64,000 nucleotides of DNA. Source: Atopsyche davidsoni (lineage: Eukaryota > Arthropoda > Insecta > Trichoptera > Hydrobiosidae). Under the pieces are notes generated by a model, which was not told the DNA's origin, did not search any database, and saw nothing but the letters and a program-made list of their open reading frames with translations. The stretch spans positions 3,908,501 to 3,972,500 of the forward strand of contig JAILWY010000027.1 of NCBI GenBank assembly GCA_022113835.1, read 5' to 3'. Each line of letters starts with the position of its first letter. Positions within the stretch are counted from its first letter, which is position 1. Made by a program: the position numbers and the translations under genes. This document shows positions 46,754 to 58,583 of the stretch, one piece after another.

Positions 46754-49700
46754 AAAAGAACTGAAATATTAAGACAGCAGGCTTGCCTTGCAGCTATTTA
46801 CTGTAAGTTTTGACTCCGTGCACCCCTGTCGGTGTGAGTCGGATCCGAAGCCGGGCCAAGTGAGGTTTTATGAGAGTTGGCTGCAAACCAAAAGGTCTCG
46901 AGTCTAGTGCTTAATGGGGAACAGTTAAGATAAGACCGGCTCCAAATTAAGATACCTACGAATAGGCTAGTTGGGCTTAGGGGAGTGAATCGCAAAACGG
47001 TCTCTACGTGGAGGGATTATAATACAATGAGGTAGAATAAGAAATAACCCCGGATTATGCATCCCTTTATACGATAAACTTTCTATCAAATATTTCGGTT
47101 GATGTAAGTATTCAATTATATTGGAAATTATTGAGTTTCACGATTATTAAAAAATAATACTAATCTTTAAGAAACATTCCTTTTTACTTGTATATTTAAT
47201 GTAAAATGCAATATTTTAAGTAAAATAAATAAAAAATACTCATTTTATTCTTGTTGTTTACCTATGCCTAGAAAGTCACTTATTTCATATTAAAAATTTA
47301 AGCATCTTAATATTATTATTCTTTAAAAAAAATATTATTTTCTCCTACTTCAAAAGAGAAAGAAAAACTAGTTTTTCTGTAGTCAACTAAAAATACGTAT
47401 TTTAATTTATCATGCTGCCATATTTAAAGGGTACCTTGGTGTAGGATTGAATTTCACTACATTTAAAAATTATTAGTAGTATTATTGGTATAATTATTAT
47501 TTATTATCTCACATTAAATGATGTTTTTTATTACATTGTGGATATATACTATATTACCATATAATAATTATTTTATTTGTATTAATATATTTTGCAACTC
47601 CATTTATTGTGATAACTCTGAGAAGATGATTCTCAAAATTCTATGCTTAGTTAACATACAAGTGAGTTCATTTTGTACGCCACAATGATCCAACACCATG
47701 GGTAGTGTTATTATAAATTTCATATTTTTTACACATATATACAACATATTAGATTCTAAAAAGAGTGAGATAATATAAATTTTAATGTCTTTAAAAATAA
47801 TATAAGACAGTACAATCAAAATACACGATAAAAAATTATATGTGAATATTAATTTATGGTGAAAAGATAGCGCATTTTTTACTGTTGACCAAAAAACTTT
47901 GAATAAATTGAATCTTCATATAAAATAGAATATGCATAGGCCATCAATTAATTCGGATTCATCCTAGCAATATTTTTATTTGTGTAATACTATCAAAAAT
48001 AAAGAAAAACCAAAATTAATATCCCTGTTTTTAATTTTATAAATAAAAATGAGTCCTACGCTTAGTTTAACAAATAAGGTGGTTTTTTTATTTTTTTAAA
48101 TAATTTAGGTTTATCGATAATTTGATTGTAAATAACTTATTATGAAGATATTCATATATTAAGAAAAAATATTTGAAAAACTACTTGCAAGTAGTTATGC
48201 GTTTGTATCAAAAAATATAGGTCACTAAACAAAAACTTTGCGAGGCGTGAATCGTCCTTTCCATTTTAATTTTCACGGAAGTAAAAAATTATAAACTTTA
48301 TATTCGCATCTTAGGTATTTTTAATTTTTTCTTTGGCTTATTTTTCCGACTTTAATGAGTTTTTATACCGAGAAAAGAGCGAAAGGAAACTTTGTTGTGG
48401 TTTAAAATATATAATGAGCAACTTTTCAAATAATACCAAATTAATTAAAAATATTTTTATTATCCCTGTGGATAATCGGCTCAAGTTACTTTTACTACGG
48501 ATATTTTTTATTTTTTCTACATTTTACAACACGTGCACCTAAATTGTCAATCAAATTATTTATTCTGTACTACCAAATAAATAGTTTTCAGTTTATCTTT
48601 TTTGCATCATTTCTTCAAAACAACTGTATTGATAATGATTATCAAAAACAACTCATCGCGTGTCTAAGTATAACATATTTTTTATTATTATTCTCATCTC
48701 TTTCATTTGTATTATACTAACATATTTTTTTCTCAAAGAAAAAACCACCCTTAAATCTTTTGTATTTACCAGTCAAATTATGTATATAATATTAATATTT
48801 AATAAATTACTATTTAAATAATTTTCCCACGTTTCCATCATCGTGGTTAATACCCACAGTGACTTTATATAACATAGCGAGAATGCAAATCTATTATTAA
48901 TATATTTGATAATCTACATTTATGTACCTTTTGGCTGTCTAATTAATGAAGACTGTTTTTCTTAATTAAAATTTAAAAATAATAAATCAAATATTGCACG
49001 CCTATTTCGTACATAAATTTCAATAACAATTAAGCCATTCAAAGCTAACTCATCGTTAAGTCTGATCAGGTTTACCACTCAAATATGTTTCTGAGGCCAG
49101 TCGTATTGTATTAATATATATAATTTATATTTATCATAAAATTATACCCGTGATAAATATTTTTTTATAATCGATTAGATTAATGACACAATAAATAAAA
49201 TATTGACTGTGTTTCAAATTAAATTACAAAACTCATTTAAACACTATGGACATGTGTGAAATGAGCGGAATTCATTTTAATTTCATAAGTATTTGCAGAT
49301 AACTTTTTTTAATAATATAAAAGCAAAACTCTACTATTTTTTATCATTTGAAATTATTTCAGAACACAATGATAAATTATTTTATAGATCTAACCACAAA
49401 GCGTAAACCCCAGCAGAACTGCATTTAAATCACACCAGGCCCAATTCATACCGTACGTTTGTTCTTAAATAATCAATATCTATAATATATCAAGAAAACA
49501 ACCCCTTAATGGCCATCTGCGAGCAATTTCAGCCCTCAGGGTGCCACTACAGTCGTACAATACGGGGGGGCTGCTTTATTGAGGGATAGTTCTCTGAAAT
49601 ACTCAATTTCGGGCCACTCTAGGTGTGGATTTATTCATTATGGAACCCTTTGATAATTTCGGGTATTGGAAGCAAATTACACAGGAAGATGGTAGACTTA

Positions 49701-50777
49701 AAGTGTACCATCCCTGTTATTAAAGGCACTTTGAATAATCGTGACGTTTGCTATTATCTCGTGAATTTGAATAATCATATTCTGGACCGGCGTTAGAATT
49801 TTATATGCATAGTAAATGATCTCATTTTATAGCAAAAAAAACTTTTGAATGTACTTAAATTTTAACATCAGGACACAGATTGAGCATTGCTACAATTGTA
49901 CTTAAAAATATAATGAAATTTTAAATGAATAATATAAAATGATTATGGCGTGATTCGTGTAAATTGTTATCATTTTAGTGATGAGCATAATAAAATTTAC
50001 TTCCAGTTATTATCTTTCTAGCGTCCATAGAAAAAACTAATTTTCTTTGAACGGTAAACTTAACTCACCTTATTTTACACAACTCATATCACCTTACGAA
50101 GCAAATCATTAACATATTTAACATCTTATTATAAAACAAGCAATATTTATATTATTATTTCTATTTCAGTTAGTTATTTAATTATTATTTTTAATCTGTT
50201 AAAACGGAATTTAAAAAATATTTAAATAAGTAAGCAGATTTTACATAACGATGAAATTTTGGAATCTAAAATTTTGAAGAAGACAAATAAGTTTAAAATG
50301 ATATTTATAAAATATTACTACGGCGTGATATGGTAATCAGAAAATAAAGGCAACCTTGCTGATTATGACGTGTACAAAATTCATGATTTCCAGGTCTGAT
50401 ATTGGATTCCCGGAATACTTGATACTAAATAATTATTTATATTCGATCGTTCAACTATCAATGAAGGTTTCTGTAACGGTTTAATAATAAAGTTATTACT
50501 TCAATAACGTAAAAGGTCTAATTGAATCTAAATTAAAATCAATTTCAGTTCTTTCAATATTAAATATTATGAAGGCTACAAACAAAGCACTGTACAATGT
50601 CTTAAATACTATATAATATGTAATATGTCTTTTAATGATAATTACTATTGTGTTCATTTTCAAGCCTTTCATATAAATATTTTTACTGTCTAAATATAAC
50701 TTTTAATTAAACGTGTAAGATGTTTGTAAAATTAACTGATTCATTTAATACCTAAATCAAATAAAGTTGATATAGAG
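46754..50777. other. Long non-coding stretch
   Basis: No gene. Complex islands lie at about 46,780-47,060 and 49,490-49,760. The rest is very A+T-rich. ORFs of 65-71 codons here match nothing I recognise. Confidence 0.4.
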
Positions 50778-51176
50778 CAGCTGTTATGGCCCGCCCCGCA
50801 CACATTTGATTCATGACAATAGTTCTTAGGATTGCAAGGGACGAAACGCCACTGTTCTCGTATCCTGTGCGATACTTTTGTTTAAGTGAACACTGCCATT
50901 TGTCTTACGACTATAGTTCTAAGAATTAGAACAAGGGATGAAACGCCATTGTTCTCGTATCCTGTGCGATACTCTGACCCTTGCACACATGGTCTTGCAG
51001 AGCTCCGAAGATAGCTCGCCCAGCACAGATCACGACAGACCACCGAAGGAGCGGTAGTCTCCCTGTCTTTGAAATAATAACTTAACACTGTAACCATTAT
51101 AATATACCAGTGAACAATAAAAGTGTCTTAACCAGTACCCACCGCTTCTGATTTCTTCCCCGACACATAACACAGC
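50778..51176 (+). mobile_element. Solo LTR of an LTR retrotransposon, 4-bp TSD
   Basis: The LTR is 50,782-51,172 (391 bp). It begins TGTTATG and ends CATAACA, a perfect 7-bp terminal inverted repeat with the canonical TG...CA ends, and is flanked by the 4-bp direct repeat CAGC (50,778-50,781, 51,173-51,176). An AATAAA signal lies at about 51,115. Inside is a tandem duplication of about 60 bp: the block ending CTCGTATCCTGTGCGATAC occurs at about 50,817-50,876 and again at 50,910-50,973. A solo LTR arises by recombination between the two LTRs of a full element. The 4-bp TSD fits gypsy-type elements but does not prove the family. Two ORFs in it are incidental. Confidence 0.82.
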
Positions 51177-54176
51177 ATTCGTCTAAAAAAATTCTCGGAA
51201 ATTTAATAAGAACAGGACCTTAATGTTTATTTGTTTAAAAAAAACTAAGCTTCGCATGAAAATAAATATATAAAATTTTATTGGAAGTCACAAATCACAA
51301 TTATCGTACCCTCATAGTGAGAAATATCCCAAAACGAGCGATCGGCAGCCATTTACGAGTGTGCAAAGCCTCATCCCCCACATCGGTGTATAACGCCTCT
51401 GGGACAAACACCACAGGACGAAAATCTGCATTGTTAATTGGAGAGATCTTCCCTGGCTGGTGGTTGGAAGCTAACTAATCGTATCGAGAGAATATGGTAA
51501 ATAGACAGTTGCTAGCAGTGTTGTGTAACGTCATTGATTCTGACATTTAAAGAGATTTTTAAGTAGCTTAATGCACTCGTAACTGCATTTTTTTCCGCGT
51601 GAGTACTTGTTATGAATTTGTATAAGTTCAATTTCACATATTATGCCTTAATATCTCCTAAATAAACATATTTCTATCCTGGGACAGTCTTCGTTTGGCT
51701 GCACTCCCAACCTCCAGTAACAGGTGCAAATTTAACATAATCATTAACTTTCTGTTTTTAGTGCATCTTTTTTTTATAATTTTTCAATTGACAATCAGTT
51801 GCAGTTAGTATAAATGATAATATGGCTTAAAAATGATGTCTTTCGCATTTTAAAATTCGTAAATTAGGTGGAAAAGGTATACAACTTTACATTTGGAATA
51901 AACACAAACAAATGTCAATAAAATGAAATACCGACCTATAATTTTCCTTATACTGTACTTTAGATATATTAATGTATATTTCAAATCATGAAATTTTTTT
52001 ATGAAACATAAAATATTTAGACATGAACCTTCAAATATATTTTTGTGCAAGACAAGGTTTGCTTTCGTAGATACTTTCATATGTATTGCAGAGAGTTTCG
52101 TAACGCCAGCCACAGCGAGTGATAAAGGCAGTTTCTGTACATAATAGTGTGAGGCACTCTGACACGAGCGCACCCCTTCGAGATTGCCCGGCGATTACTT
52201 CGGCAATTGAGCACACATCTACCAAAGCAGTGAAATTTATGCCACGGGTGATCAGGCAGATCATTGCAGCCACTCATCTGCATACAGCCTCTAGGAGCTA
52301 GGCGACAATGAAAGCTCCGGTGAAGCCTACACGAGTGTTGTAGTTTTGAATAAAATATCAAAGCCTTTACAACCACACCAAAAAATCTTCAATAAAATTT
52401 TTATATATACATAATTTTTAATTTTTTGTAAATCATCAAAATGCACATAAATGATAACGTATACCCAAATATTTCATAATGCTTGTAAATAAAAATGTTA
52501 ATTTTATATAAATAAGTGTATTAGGTATTATATATATATAAACAAATTTAAAGTGTTATTTATGAGAGTTATCAAAAAATAATCCAGTGTATTCATCCGT
52601 TCATTTACATACAAATTAGATAGAAGCTGTTTAACATTTATATTATCCCGAATCCTTATATGTTTTAATATCTCACTAAGTCGTTATTTCAGGGTGTTGA
52701 CTTAAGGCTTTGTTCAGGATCCACTGAGGTGCGCCTGAAAGTGACTTAATAAAGTGAAGACTTATAAATTAAGTATTAATATAAGCGGATGAGTGAGTAT
52801 TCAACCGTTCAGAATATTTACTATTTTATTAATTCTTCTTAACGTTGATCGCTTCAATTCAGTTTCCACGCCACAAATTAAAAATAAATAATAAATAATT
52901 AAAAGACCACTGGGTATTTCTAAATAAAAGTTTTTATTAAGACAGGTATCCGAGGCTAGCGCAACAAACATTATCTAGTAAACATTTTAAAGCACTCATA
53001 ATATTTACAAATACTCTTCTTACAGTGTTTTAAAATCTTAAATATACTATTTAATTGAATATTGTGTCGTTGTTTTGTACTCATGAAAAACGTGAAACGT
53101 GTAAAATGGTGATTAATATAAAATCCAACTGACTGTGAATCAATTACACAAAACTTGAAACTCTTAATTCAGATATTTACATAACGAAGTCAACAAAGCT
53201 TTTAAAAATATTAATTAACAACATTTCTATTAAACAAAATGCATGTACATTACCGAACAATTATGAAAAATAAATATAACAGACAGATAAATATTTGTAG
53301 AATCATACACAAATTTATGTTTTATTGTCAAAGTAAAAAGGAATTTTAAAAGCTTTTCCAAATTCATTTTAATAAGTTATCATTCAAAATATGAAATTTC
53401 CCTTATAACATTATTTACAATGAGGATTCTCAAAAGAAAATTGTTGGATGCATTTAATATGTATGTTATTAAAATCCAATTAATTTATTAATAAAATACC
53501 TTATTTTCAATAAAAACAAATGCATAGTTTTCGTACCACCCTGTGAGTTTTCAATCTACATGAAACGCTGGGAAATTTCCAAAAAGCCTGAAAAATAAAA
53601 CTCAACGCGAATTACCAAATGAATTTTCCTGCAAAAGTTGCGATTCCATTTTCGGAAGCGAAGTCATCGATTCAGTCCAACCCCATGATGCATGAAAAAA
53701 TGGCCTCGACCAATCAGCGTTCGGCTTTGGAGGAATTGACCAATACCTACCGGCCCGGACTAACTACCTCTTCCGGATACTTTTGGATTCAAATTCTCCT
53801 GCGCATTCCGGATGAGAATACAGCCTGGACTTCTTATGGGGATGTAGTTTTTATTGACATATGTGATTTAAGTTTGCTGAAACTAAGTAGGCAGCCGTAT
53901 AATTAAAATTATTTATATGCAATCTGAGTATTGTTTTTCAACGCAACTTAAAAATAAGGCTATATACTACCTTCATTGAAAAAAATGTAAATTATTTAAT
54001 AACTGGCTGATTAGTTTCAAACAATATTCAAATTCAAAACATTCATGTTTTTCTTCACTTTTTTATTTTATTTACTTATTAGCAGCCATGATATTTGGGC
54101 AAATATATAATTGTATTGTAAACATCACGTAAATGAATACCATGTATTGTAATATGACGTATTCAGGGGAAGCCGT
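51177..54176. other. Non-coding stretch
   Basis: No convincing gene. Complex islands lie at about 51,290-51,490, 52,040-52,350 and 53,520-53,870. The 52.1-52.3 kb island is open in three overlapping frames on the minus strand and one on the plus strand; none gives a recognisable protein. The 95-codon ORF at 53,619-53,906 is also unrecognised. Confidence 0.4.
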
Positions 54177-54338
54177 TATTTTTGGACGATTTTGTTTCTT
54201 GGGTGTTGAGCTACTTGAATATTTGTTCCTGAGTTAAAATCATATTTAAGGGGTTGAAAATGGTCCTGAAGACCAAACAGGAAGGCAAAAAACCACCACA
54301 AGTAGCTCAACACCCAAAAAACCAAATCATCCAAAACC
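54177..54338. mobile_element. Small foldback/MITE-like inverted repeat
   Basis: The left arm (54,179-54,218, with CTTGGGTGTTGAGCTACTTG) and right arm (54,298-54,337, with CAAGTAGCTCAACACCCAAA) are inverted copies over about 38 bp with a few differences, separated by ~80 bp. I could not identify a target duplication. It ends ten bases before the start of the 194-bp MITE. Confidence 0.6.
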
Positions 54339-54340
54339 GA

Positions 54341-54550
54341 CAAACATTGGTACTTGTTTTTTATCCGACCACCAAAAAACTTGTACCTAATCTAACCTAA
54401 CCCAACGAATAGAGCGGTCATGGAAATTTGCAAAGGAACGAAATAAACGCCACAACGGGACTCATTGTCATATGATAGATTCTTATCTCTGCGAGTACAT
54501 GTACATTAAAAAAATTTAGTGGTCGGATAAAAAATAAGTACCCAAACATT
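54341..54550. mobile_element. 194-bp MITE with 8-bp TSD
   Basis: The element is 54,349-54,542. It starts GGTACTTGTTTTTTATCCGA and its complement end reads GGTACTTATTTTTTATCCGA, so the terminal inverted repeat is at least 24 bp with one or two mismatches. The exact 8-bp duplication CAAACATT flanks it (54,341-54,348, 54,543-54,550). The 8-bp TSD points to the hAT superfamily, although the GGTAC ends are not the commonest hAT termini. It has no coding capacity. Inside is CCTAATCTAACCTAACCCAA, an imperfect TTAGG-type run. Confidence 0.85.
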
Positions 54551-54935
54551 AATATGCAGCCAAATTATTTGATGTCGTATTACATTTGAATCAATTTAAA
54601 TAAAATGAAAAAAAATTAAATTAATATACTTGAATATTTTAGTCTCAATTTTCTCGTTGGCTCGGGCCAGACTCGTTCGGACAGTAAACTTTATGGAGTG
54701 TGCCATGAGCTTTATAGGTCGAATCGCCTCGTAGTAAATAATTCCGTTAGCGGAGTTGAAATAATATTCAATTCCGTTCACAGTTGATTGGGCAAAGACG
54801 CTGGCGATGGCACGCGTCCCTGTAAAATACGCACTTCGGGTCCGGCATCTTAACTGAAATATTGAAAAATGTATTCAATATTTCAGCATTTTTTCAGCGT
54901 GAAAAATATGAAGATTATTTTATCAAATATTGAAA
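54551..54935. other. Short non-coding spacer
   Basis: A+T-rich, with a slightly more complex patch at 54,650-54,850. The minus-strand ORF at 54,596-54,781 is unrecognised. A short hairpin-prone segment (TGAAATATTGAAAAATGTAT and its inverse ATTCAATATTTCA) lies at about 54,855-54,886. Confidence 0.4.
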
Positions 54936-55000
54936 AGTTATTAAAGAAACTTTCAGGAAAATATCATCGTGACTTGTGCGGGAACTTAATGCATGTCAGC
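54936..55000 (-). repeat. Relic of the tRNA-like foldback family
   Basis: On the minus strand, AGTTCCCGCACAAGTCACGA then TGATATTTTCCTGAAAGTTT and CTTTAAT correspond to the T-arm, acceptor strand and 3' arm of the family, with several substitutions. The rest of the tRNA-like domain is gone. Confidence 0.6.
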
Positions 55001-55040
55001 TAGTTAATGTAACAAACATTTTTGTGCCTTCATCATTTAT

Positions 55041-55622
55041 ACCTTCAGTGGTCCCCAACTCTATTTTTAGTGTGCCCGCCGACGAAAATAAAAAAAATAT
55101 ATATATATCGTAATATTTTCAAAATAATAATTCTTTTCAGAAAATCATATATAAGCCTGTTAAAACAGCATCTAATGGTTTAGTTTGGTTTGTCTTCGTC
55201 TCTGTAATGGAAAAGTTGCTGAATTAATATAAATTTGATACTTTTGTGGTAGTACAAATGAGGAGAAAGCTATTTAAAAGTCTATCTGATATTTTTGCGG
55301 TGGAAAAAGTGAGAATAAAGCTATGTGAAATTGTCCCTAACATTTTTGCGTTGATAAAAGTCAGGAGAAACCTTTGTGAAAGCCTATCTGATATTTTTGC
55401 GATAAGACGATAATTAAACAGCGAAATATAAACAGAAATAATTGTATTGTTATAATTTTCAAAATAATAATTCTTAAGTCCAATGTATCAGATGAGGACT
55501 TCTGGAATATAGTTGTCTTAAACAAATTTCCATTGTTATACCTTATAAAAATATATGGTGCCCGCATTCTAGAATGTACTCTTTCTAAATCTGCAAAAAG
55601 GTTGGGGACCCTTGCCTTCAGT
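55041..55622 (+). mobile_element. hAT-like element with CAGTGGTCCCCAAC termini
   Basis: The left end CAGTGGTCCCCAAC (55,046-) and the complement of the right end CAAGGGTCCCCAAC (…55,614) are inverted repeats differing at two of 14 positions, and resemble Charlie-type hAT ends. GTGCCCGC recurs subterminally on both sides. A direct repeat CCTTCAG (55,042-55,048, 55,615-55,621) overlaps the terminal repeat, so the exact target duplication is uncertain. The interior contains a 51-bp tandem repeat in an open frame. A 20-bp segment, TTTTCAAAATAATAATTCTT, is repeated directly at about 55,116 and 55,457. Confidence 0.65.
55237..55413 (+). repeat. 51-bp tandem repeat, open in one frame (17-residue periodicity)
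   Basis: GATATTTTTGCG-type starts occur at 55,237, 55,288, 55,339 and 55,390, exactly 51 bp apart. In the frame of 55,237 the segment is open up to the TAA at 55,411: the repeating peptide is of the form DIFAVEKVRIKLCESLS. Retention of an open frame and a codon-multiple period through three units suggests duplication within a coding sequence, perhaps the transposon's own. I do not recognise the protein. Confidence 0.65.
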
Positions 55623-58340
55623 AATAGTAATGCATTACAATGATCTCATACAAATATTATACTATTGTGTGTATAAAGTTAATTTTTATAAAAGTTTTGT
55701 TAATTTCAATTTCTTTCCATAACATATTTTTCCCAACGAAAATATGTAATAATGATTTTTAAATTATCGCTTAATATTAAATAAAATGTGTAATTTATAA
55801 AATTAGTAATATTTTAAACCCGTCTTCTTCGTTTAACCCTTACATATAATGATCTTCATTTAAAATACGATATTGGCTTATTGTAAACTTATGGCGATCA
55901 GCGAAACCCCGTAAATGGAAATAAATTGAAGTGATGGGAAAACTTAAATTCCTGGCCGCTTTAAACAAATACTCTGTGGAGAAAAAAACTTTGTTCCTAC
56001 GAAAAGTTTTCGGAAACAAAAAGACAAAAATTGGGGTAACAGTGTTGTGGGTATTTCGTTTGAAGTAATTTTAAGCGTGAAATTTTATTATACAACAGTT
56101 ACAGTTTCTAAATTTCCGGAAACTTGACAATATTGGGGGATTTTCCAAAAACAAGAATATGGGTTTCTATTTTATGAAGATTTTTTTTCTATGTTTGTTT
56201 TACATATCAAAATTATTTTTTTTGAGAACCACGAATGGAGATACTTAGATTCAAAAGTATCTAGTTATTAAATAGTAAGTAGTTATTATATCAATTTTCT
56301 AAATATTAAATACACAAAAATTAAATATTCTTATAAATGCGTTTTTTTCTATGAATATTTCGTTTAAGTCTTTTCTTGAACATTTAAATAAATCTAATAA
56401 AAGATAACGTGTAGGGTTTATTTATAAAACAAAAATGGACTAATATTCTTATAAATATATGTAATTCAGAAAAGGATTTTAATAAAAAACGTTATTTGAA
56501 ATAATTTCTTTGCTTGGATACTCGTATAAAGAGAATAATAAATTTCACAACCATTATTTTTCCAGGAAAAAAGGATCATGGATCAGGAGATTACTTTTTA
56601 ATAATTTAATATTCTTCCCTCAAAATATTTTAATAAATAATTAAACCATTATACCATAATGAAATATATTTTATTAAAAAACTTTATTCCTAATTATTGT
56701 TATGAAAAAGTAACTATCTGGAGAAGTTTCATTTAATAACGTCGTTTTTAAATTTGTCAAGTATTTATTAAAAGTTAATATCATTTTCATGACAAATATT
56801 ATATTTTACTTATTTTCTATCTTTTAAATATATTTTTTTTTTGTTACGACCTATATAATCATAAAAAAAACCCTCGTCAAAATTTATATAAATTATGTAT
56901 CAATCCCGCATAGTTTGAATTTCAATCTGTACAGCCTCATCTTATTTATTCTAAGTTTTCTGAATTAAGCACAATTATTTCTTCACCATCTAGCAACCGT
57001 TCGAGAAGAAGATCATTAGCATTTTCAAGTGTCATAGCTCTAAGAACTACGAGACCATTTATTTCAACAAAATTCACGCATGAATTAACCAATATTCACA
57101 GCCAAAAGCTCCGCGATACAATTTAAAACTAAAAAAAAAAACCGTTTACCAAACTGTTTAAATCTAATCTTTAAAACGCATGGAAAACTCCGTTTCGCAC
57201 CTTCAAGCTCATTCAAATATGAAAGAGAGATAATGCGTCGTGAAGTGGAAAAGACGCCTCGCAATATATCCACAGTTTAACTTTAAGTGTTAAATAAAAT
57301 AACCACCCCAATAAAGGGCTTATTCCGAAGATAATAAAACTAACGTCCCTTCGCAGGGTTTATATTCGATTCCGATCCTGTTATATCGAGCATCGTGAAA
57401 GTAATTTCGTCCCCACGTTCGGTTTTTTATGGTAATTTTATAACACGGGCGCGGCCCGGGTCATCCCCGTGTGATCGCACCCCCGGCAGAACCTCCCTTC
57501 CGGCGGACACTGAATTGGAGATGGTGGACTCACGTATTAAAGGAAACGGTTTGTGGGACCACCTTAAAAAAATTAGTTAAGAAGAAAAGGTACGCTATGA
57601 AGAATTAACTAAAAACGATCAATCTTGTTGAGGGACAAGGCATTTGAATGGTGAAGATCCATTATTATAATTACTAGAAATGTAGCCCGTCATAAAATGA
57701 CGTAATCGATGAACGATGCAATAGTGTTTGAACATATGTTTGGCTGACAATTAGATGAATATTTTGTACACATATTTTTTTAATAACCGGATATTAATTT
57801 TGAAAGCAAAGCCACTCTAGGAAATATCACATTTCGTGTCACAAACATCGAATCACTTTCACTGCACTGTTCTTTATTAGATACAGTCTTTATCACGATC
57901 AATTGTGCTATTCTTTTTTAATTACGTTTGCTGTGCTTAGACGGTGTTATTTTTTTAGGAGGCATTTTAAGTTATTAATGATGTGATTAATAATTTCTAA
58001 CGCAACTAAAAAATAAAAATGGTACTTGTGTCAAGCTGGCATAAACTGGAAATTTCTTAGAAGCATCATATTTGTTTTTTTGTAAAAATTCTAAATTTGA
58101 TATTCTCGCTGTGAACAATTGAATCATATAATTCTTACATAAAGCATATTTGATAGTTTTATTTAATTAGTTTATGAATGAAAATATTATCCTATCGTCT
58201 TGAAATTCGGCACATAGCTGCGGAAAAATTTACTAAACTTACGTGCAAAAAATCAGCGTTGTATCTTTTAAGATATTCTATAGAAAAGCAAAAAATTAAA
58301 CATACACACACACACACACAATGGCTATTATTATAGTAGA
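55623..58340. other. Non-coding stretch
   Basis: No gene. A complex, partly G+C-rich island lies at about 57,340-57,560 (with GGGCGCGGCCCGGGTCA), and a weaker one at 57,050-57,260. A short (AC)n microsatellite lies at 58,304-58,320, just before the palindrome. Confidence 0.4.
58304..58320. repeat. (AC)n microsatellite
   Basis: Seventeen bases of uninterrupted AC repeat. Confidence 0.95.
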
Positions 58341-58399
58341 TAATTATAAAAAGTAACTTTGTATTTTTGTCTTCACTTTTGAGTTTATTGAAATTGATT

Positions 58400-58442
58400 G
58401 CATAACTAGTTTCGACCCAATGACCGGCTCATCATCAGATGC
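58400..58442 (-). ncRNA. Hammerhead ribozyme motif, minus-strand copy
   Basis: Identical 43-nt inverted copy of the motif at 58,481-58,523: GCAT, CTGATGA, an 18-nt stem-loop II, GAAA, a minimal stem III (ACTAGT), then T and ATGC. Confidence 0.7.
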
Positions 58443-58480
58443 ATGACTAAACATCTAGACTAGCAATCTAGTTTAGTCAT

Positions 58481-58523
58481 GCATCTGATGATGAGCCGGT
58501 CATTGGGTCGAAACTAGTTATGC
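58481..58523 (+). ncRNA. Hammerhead ribozyme motif, plus-strand copy
   Basis: Stem I GCAT (58,481-58,484) pairs with ATGC (58,520-58,523). The core CTGATGA (58,485-58,491) is intact. Stem II is formed by GAGCC and GGGTC around GGTCATT, with one G/G mismatch. GAAA is at 58,510-58,513, stem III is two base pairs within ACTAGT, and U at 58,519 satisfies the UH rule, placing the expected cut between 58,519 and 58,520. Hammerheads with such short stem III are known from Penelope-like elements and usually work as dimers. The stem II mismatch may weaken it. All required core residues are present. Confidence 0.72.
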
Positions 58524-58583
58524 AATCAATTTCAATAAACTCAAAAGTGAAGACAAAAATACAAAGTAACTTTTTTATAATTA

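Larger units (their letters stand above)
58341..58583. mobile_element. Near-perfect palindrome with two hammerhead-bearing arms (Penelope-like terminal repeat)
   Basis: The left arm (58,341-58,452) and right arm (58,471-58,583) are inverted copies over ~112 bp with only a small indel or substitution near the outer ends, around an 18-nt centre. Each arm contains one hammerhead ribozyme motif followed by ATGCAATCAATTTCAATAAA. Hammerheads of this form are known in the terminal repeats of Penelope-like retroelements. No reverse-transcriptase sequence is visible nearby, so the palindrome is a terminal-repeat derivative. The near-identity of the arms argues for a recent origin or for maintenance by gene conversion. 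Confidence 0.82.

Noticed and set aside
51850..52376. Overlapping minus-strand ORFs of 80-107 codons
   Set aside because: Three frames are open over the same complex island and none gives a recognisable protein. An exon would normally favour one frame, so I treat it as non-coding.
54361..54415. Telomeric repeat remnant
   Set aside because: The CCTAA-like run is only four imperfect units inside a MITE with its own target duplication. A similar short run at 26,219 is also too short and irregular for an interstitial telomere.
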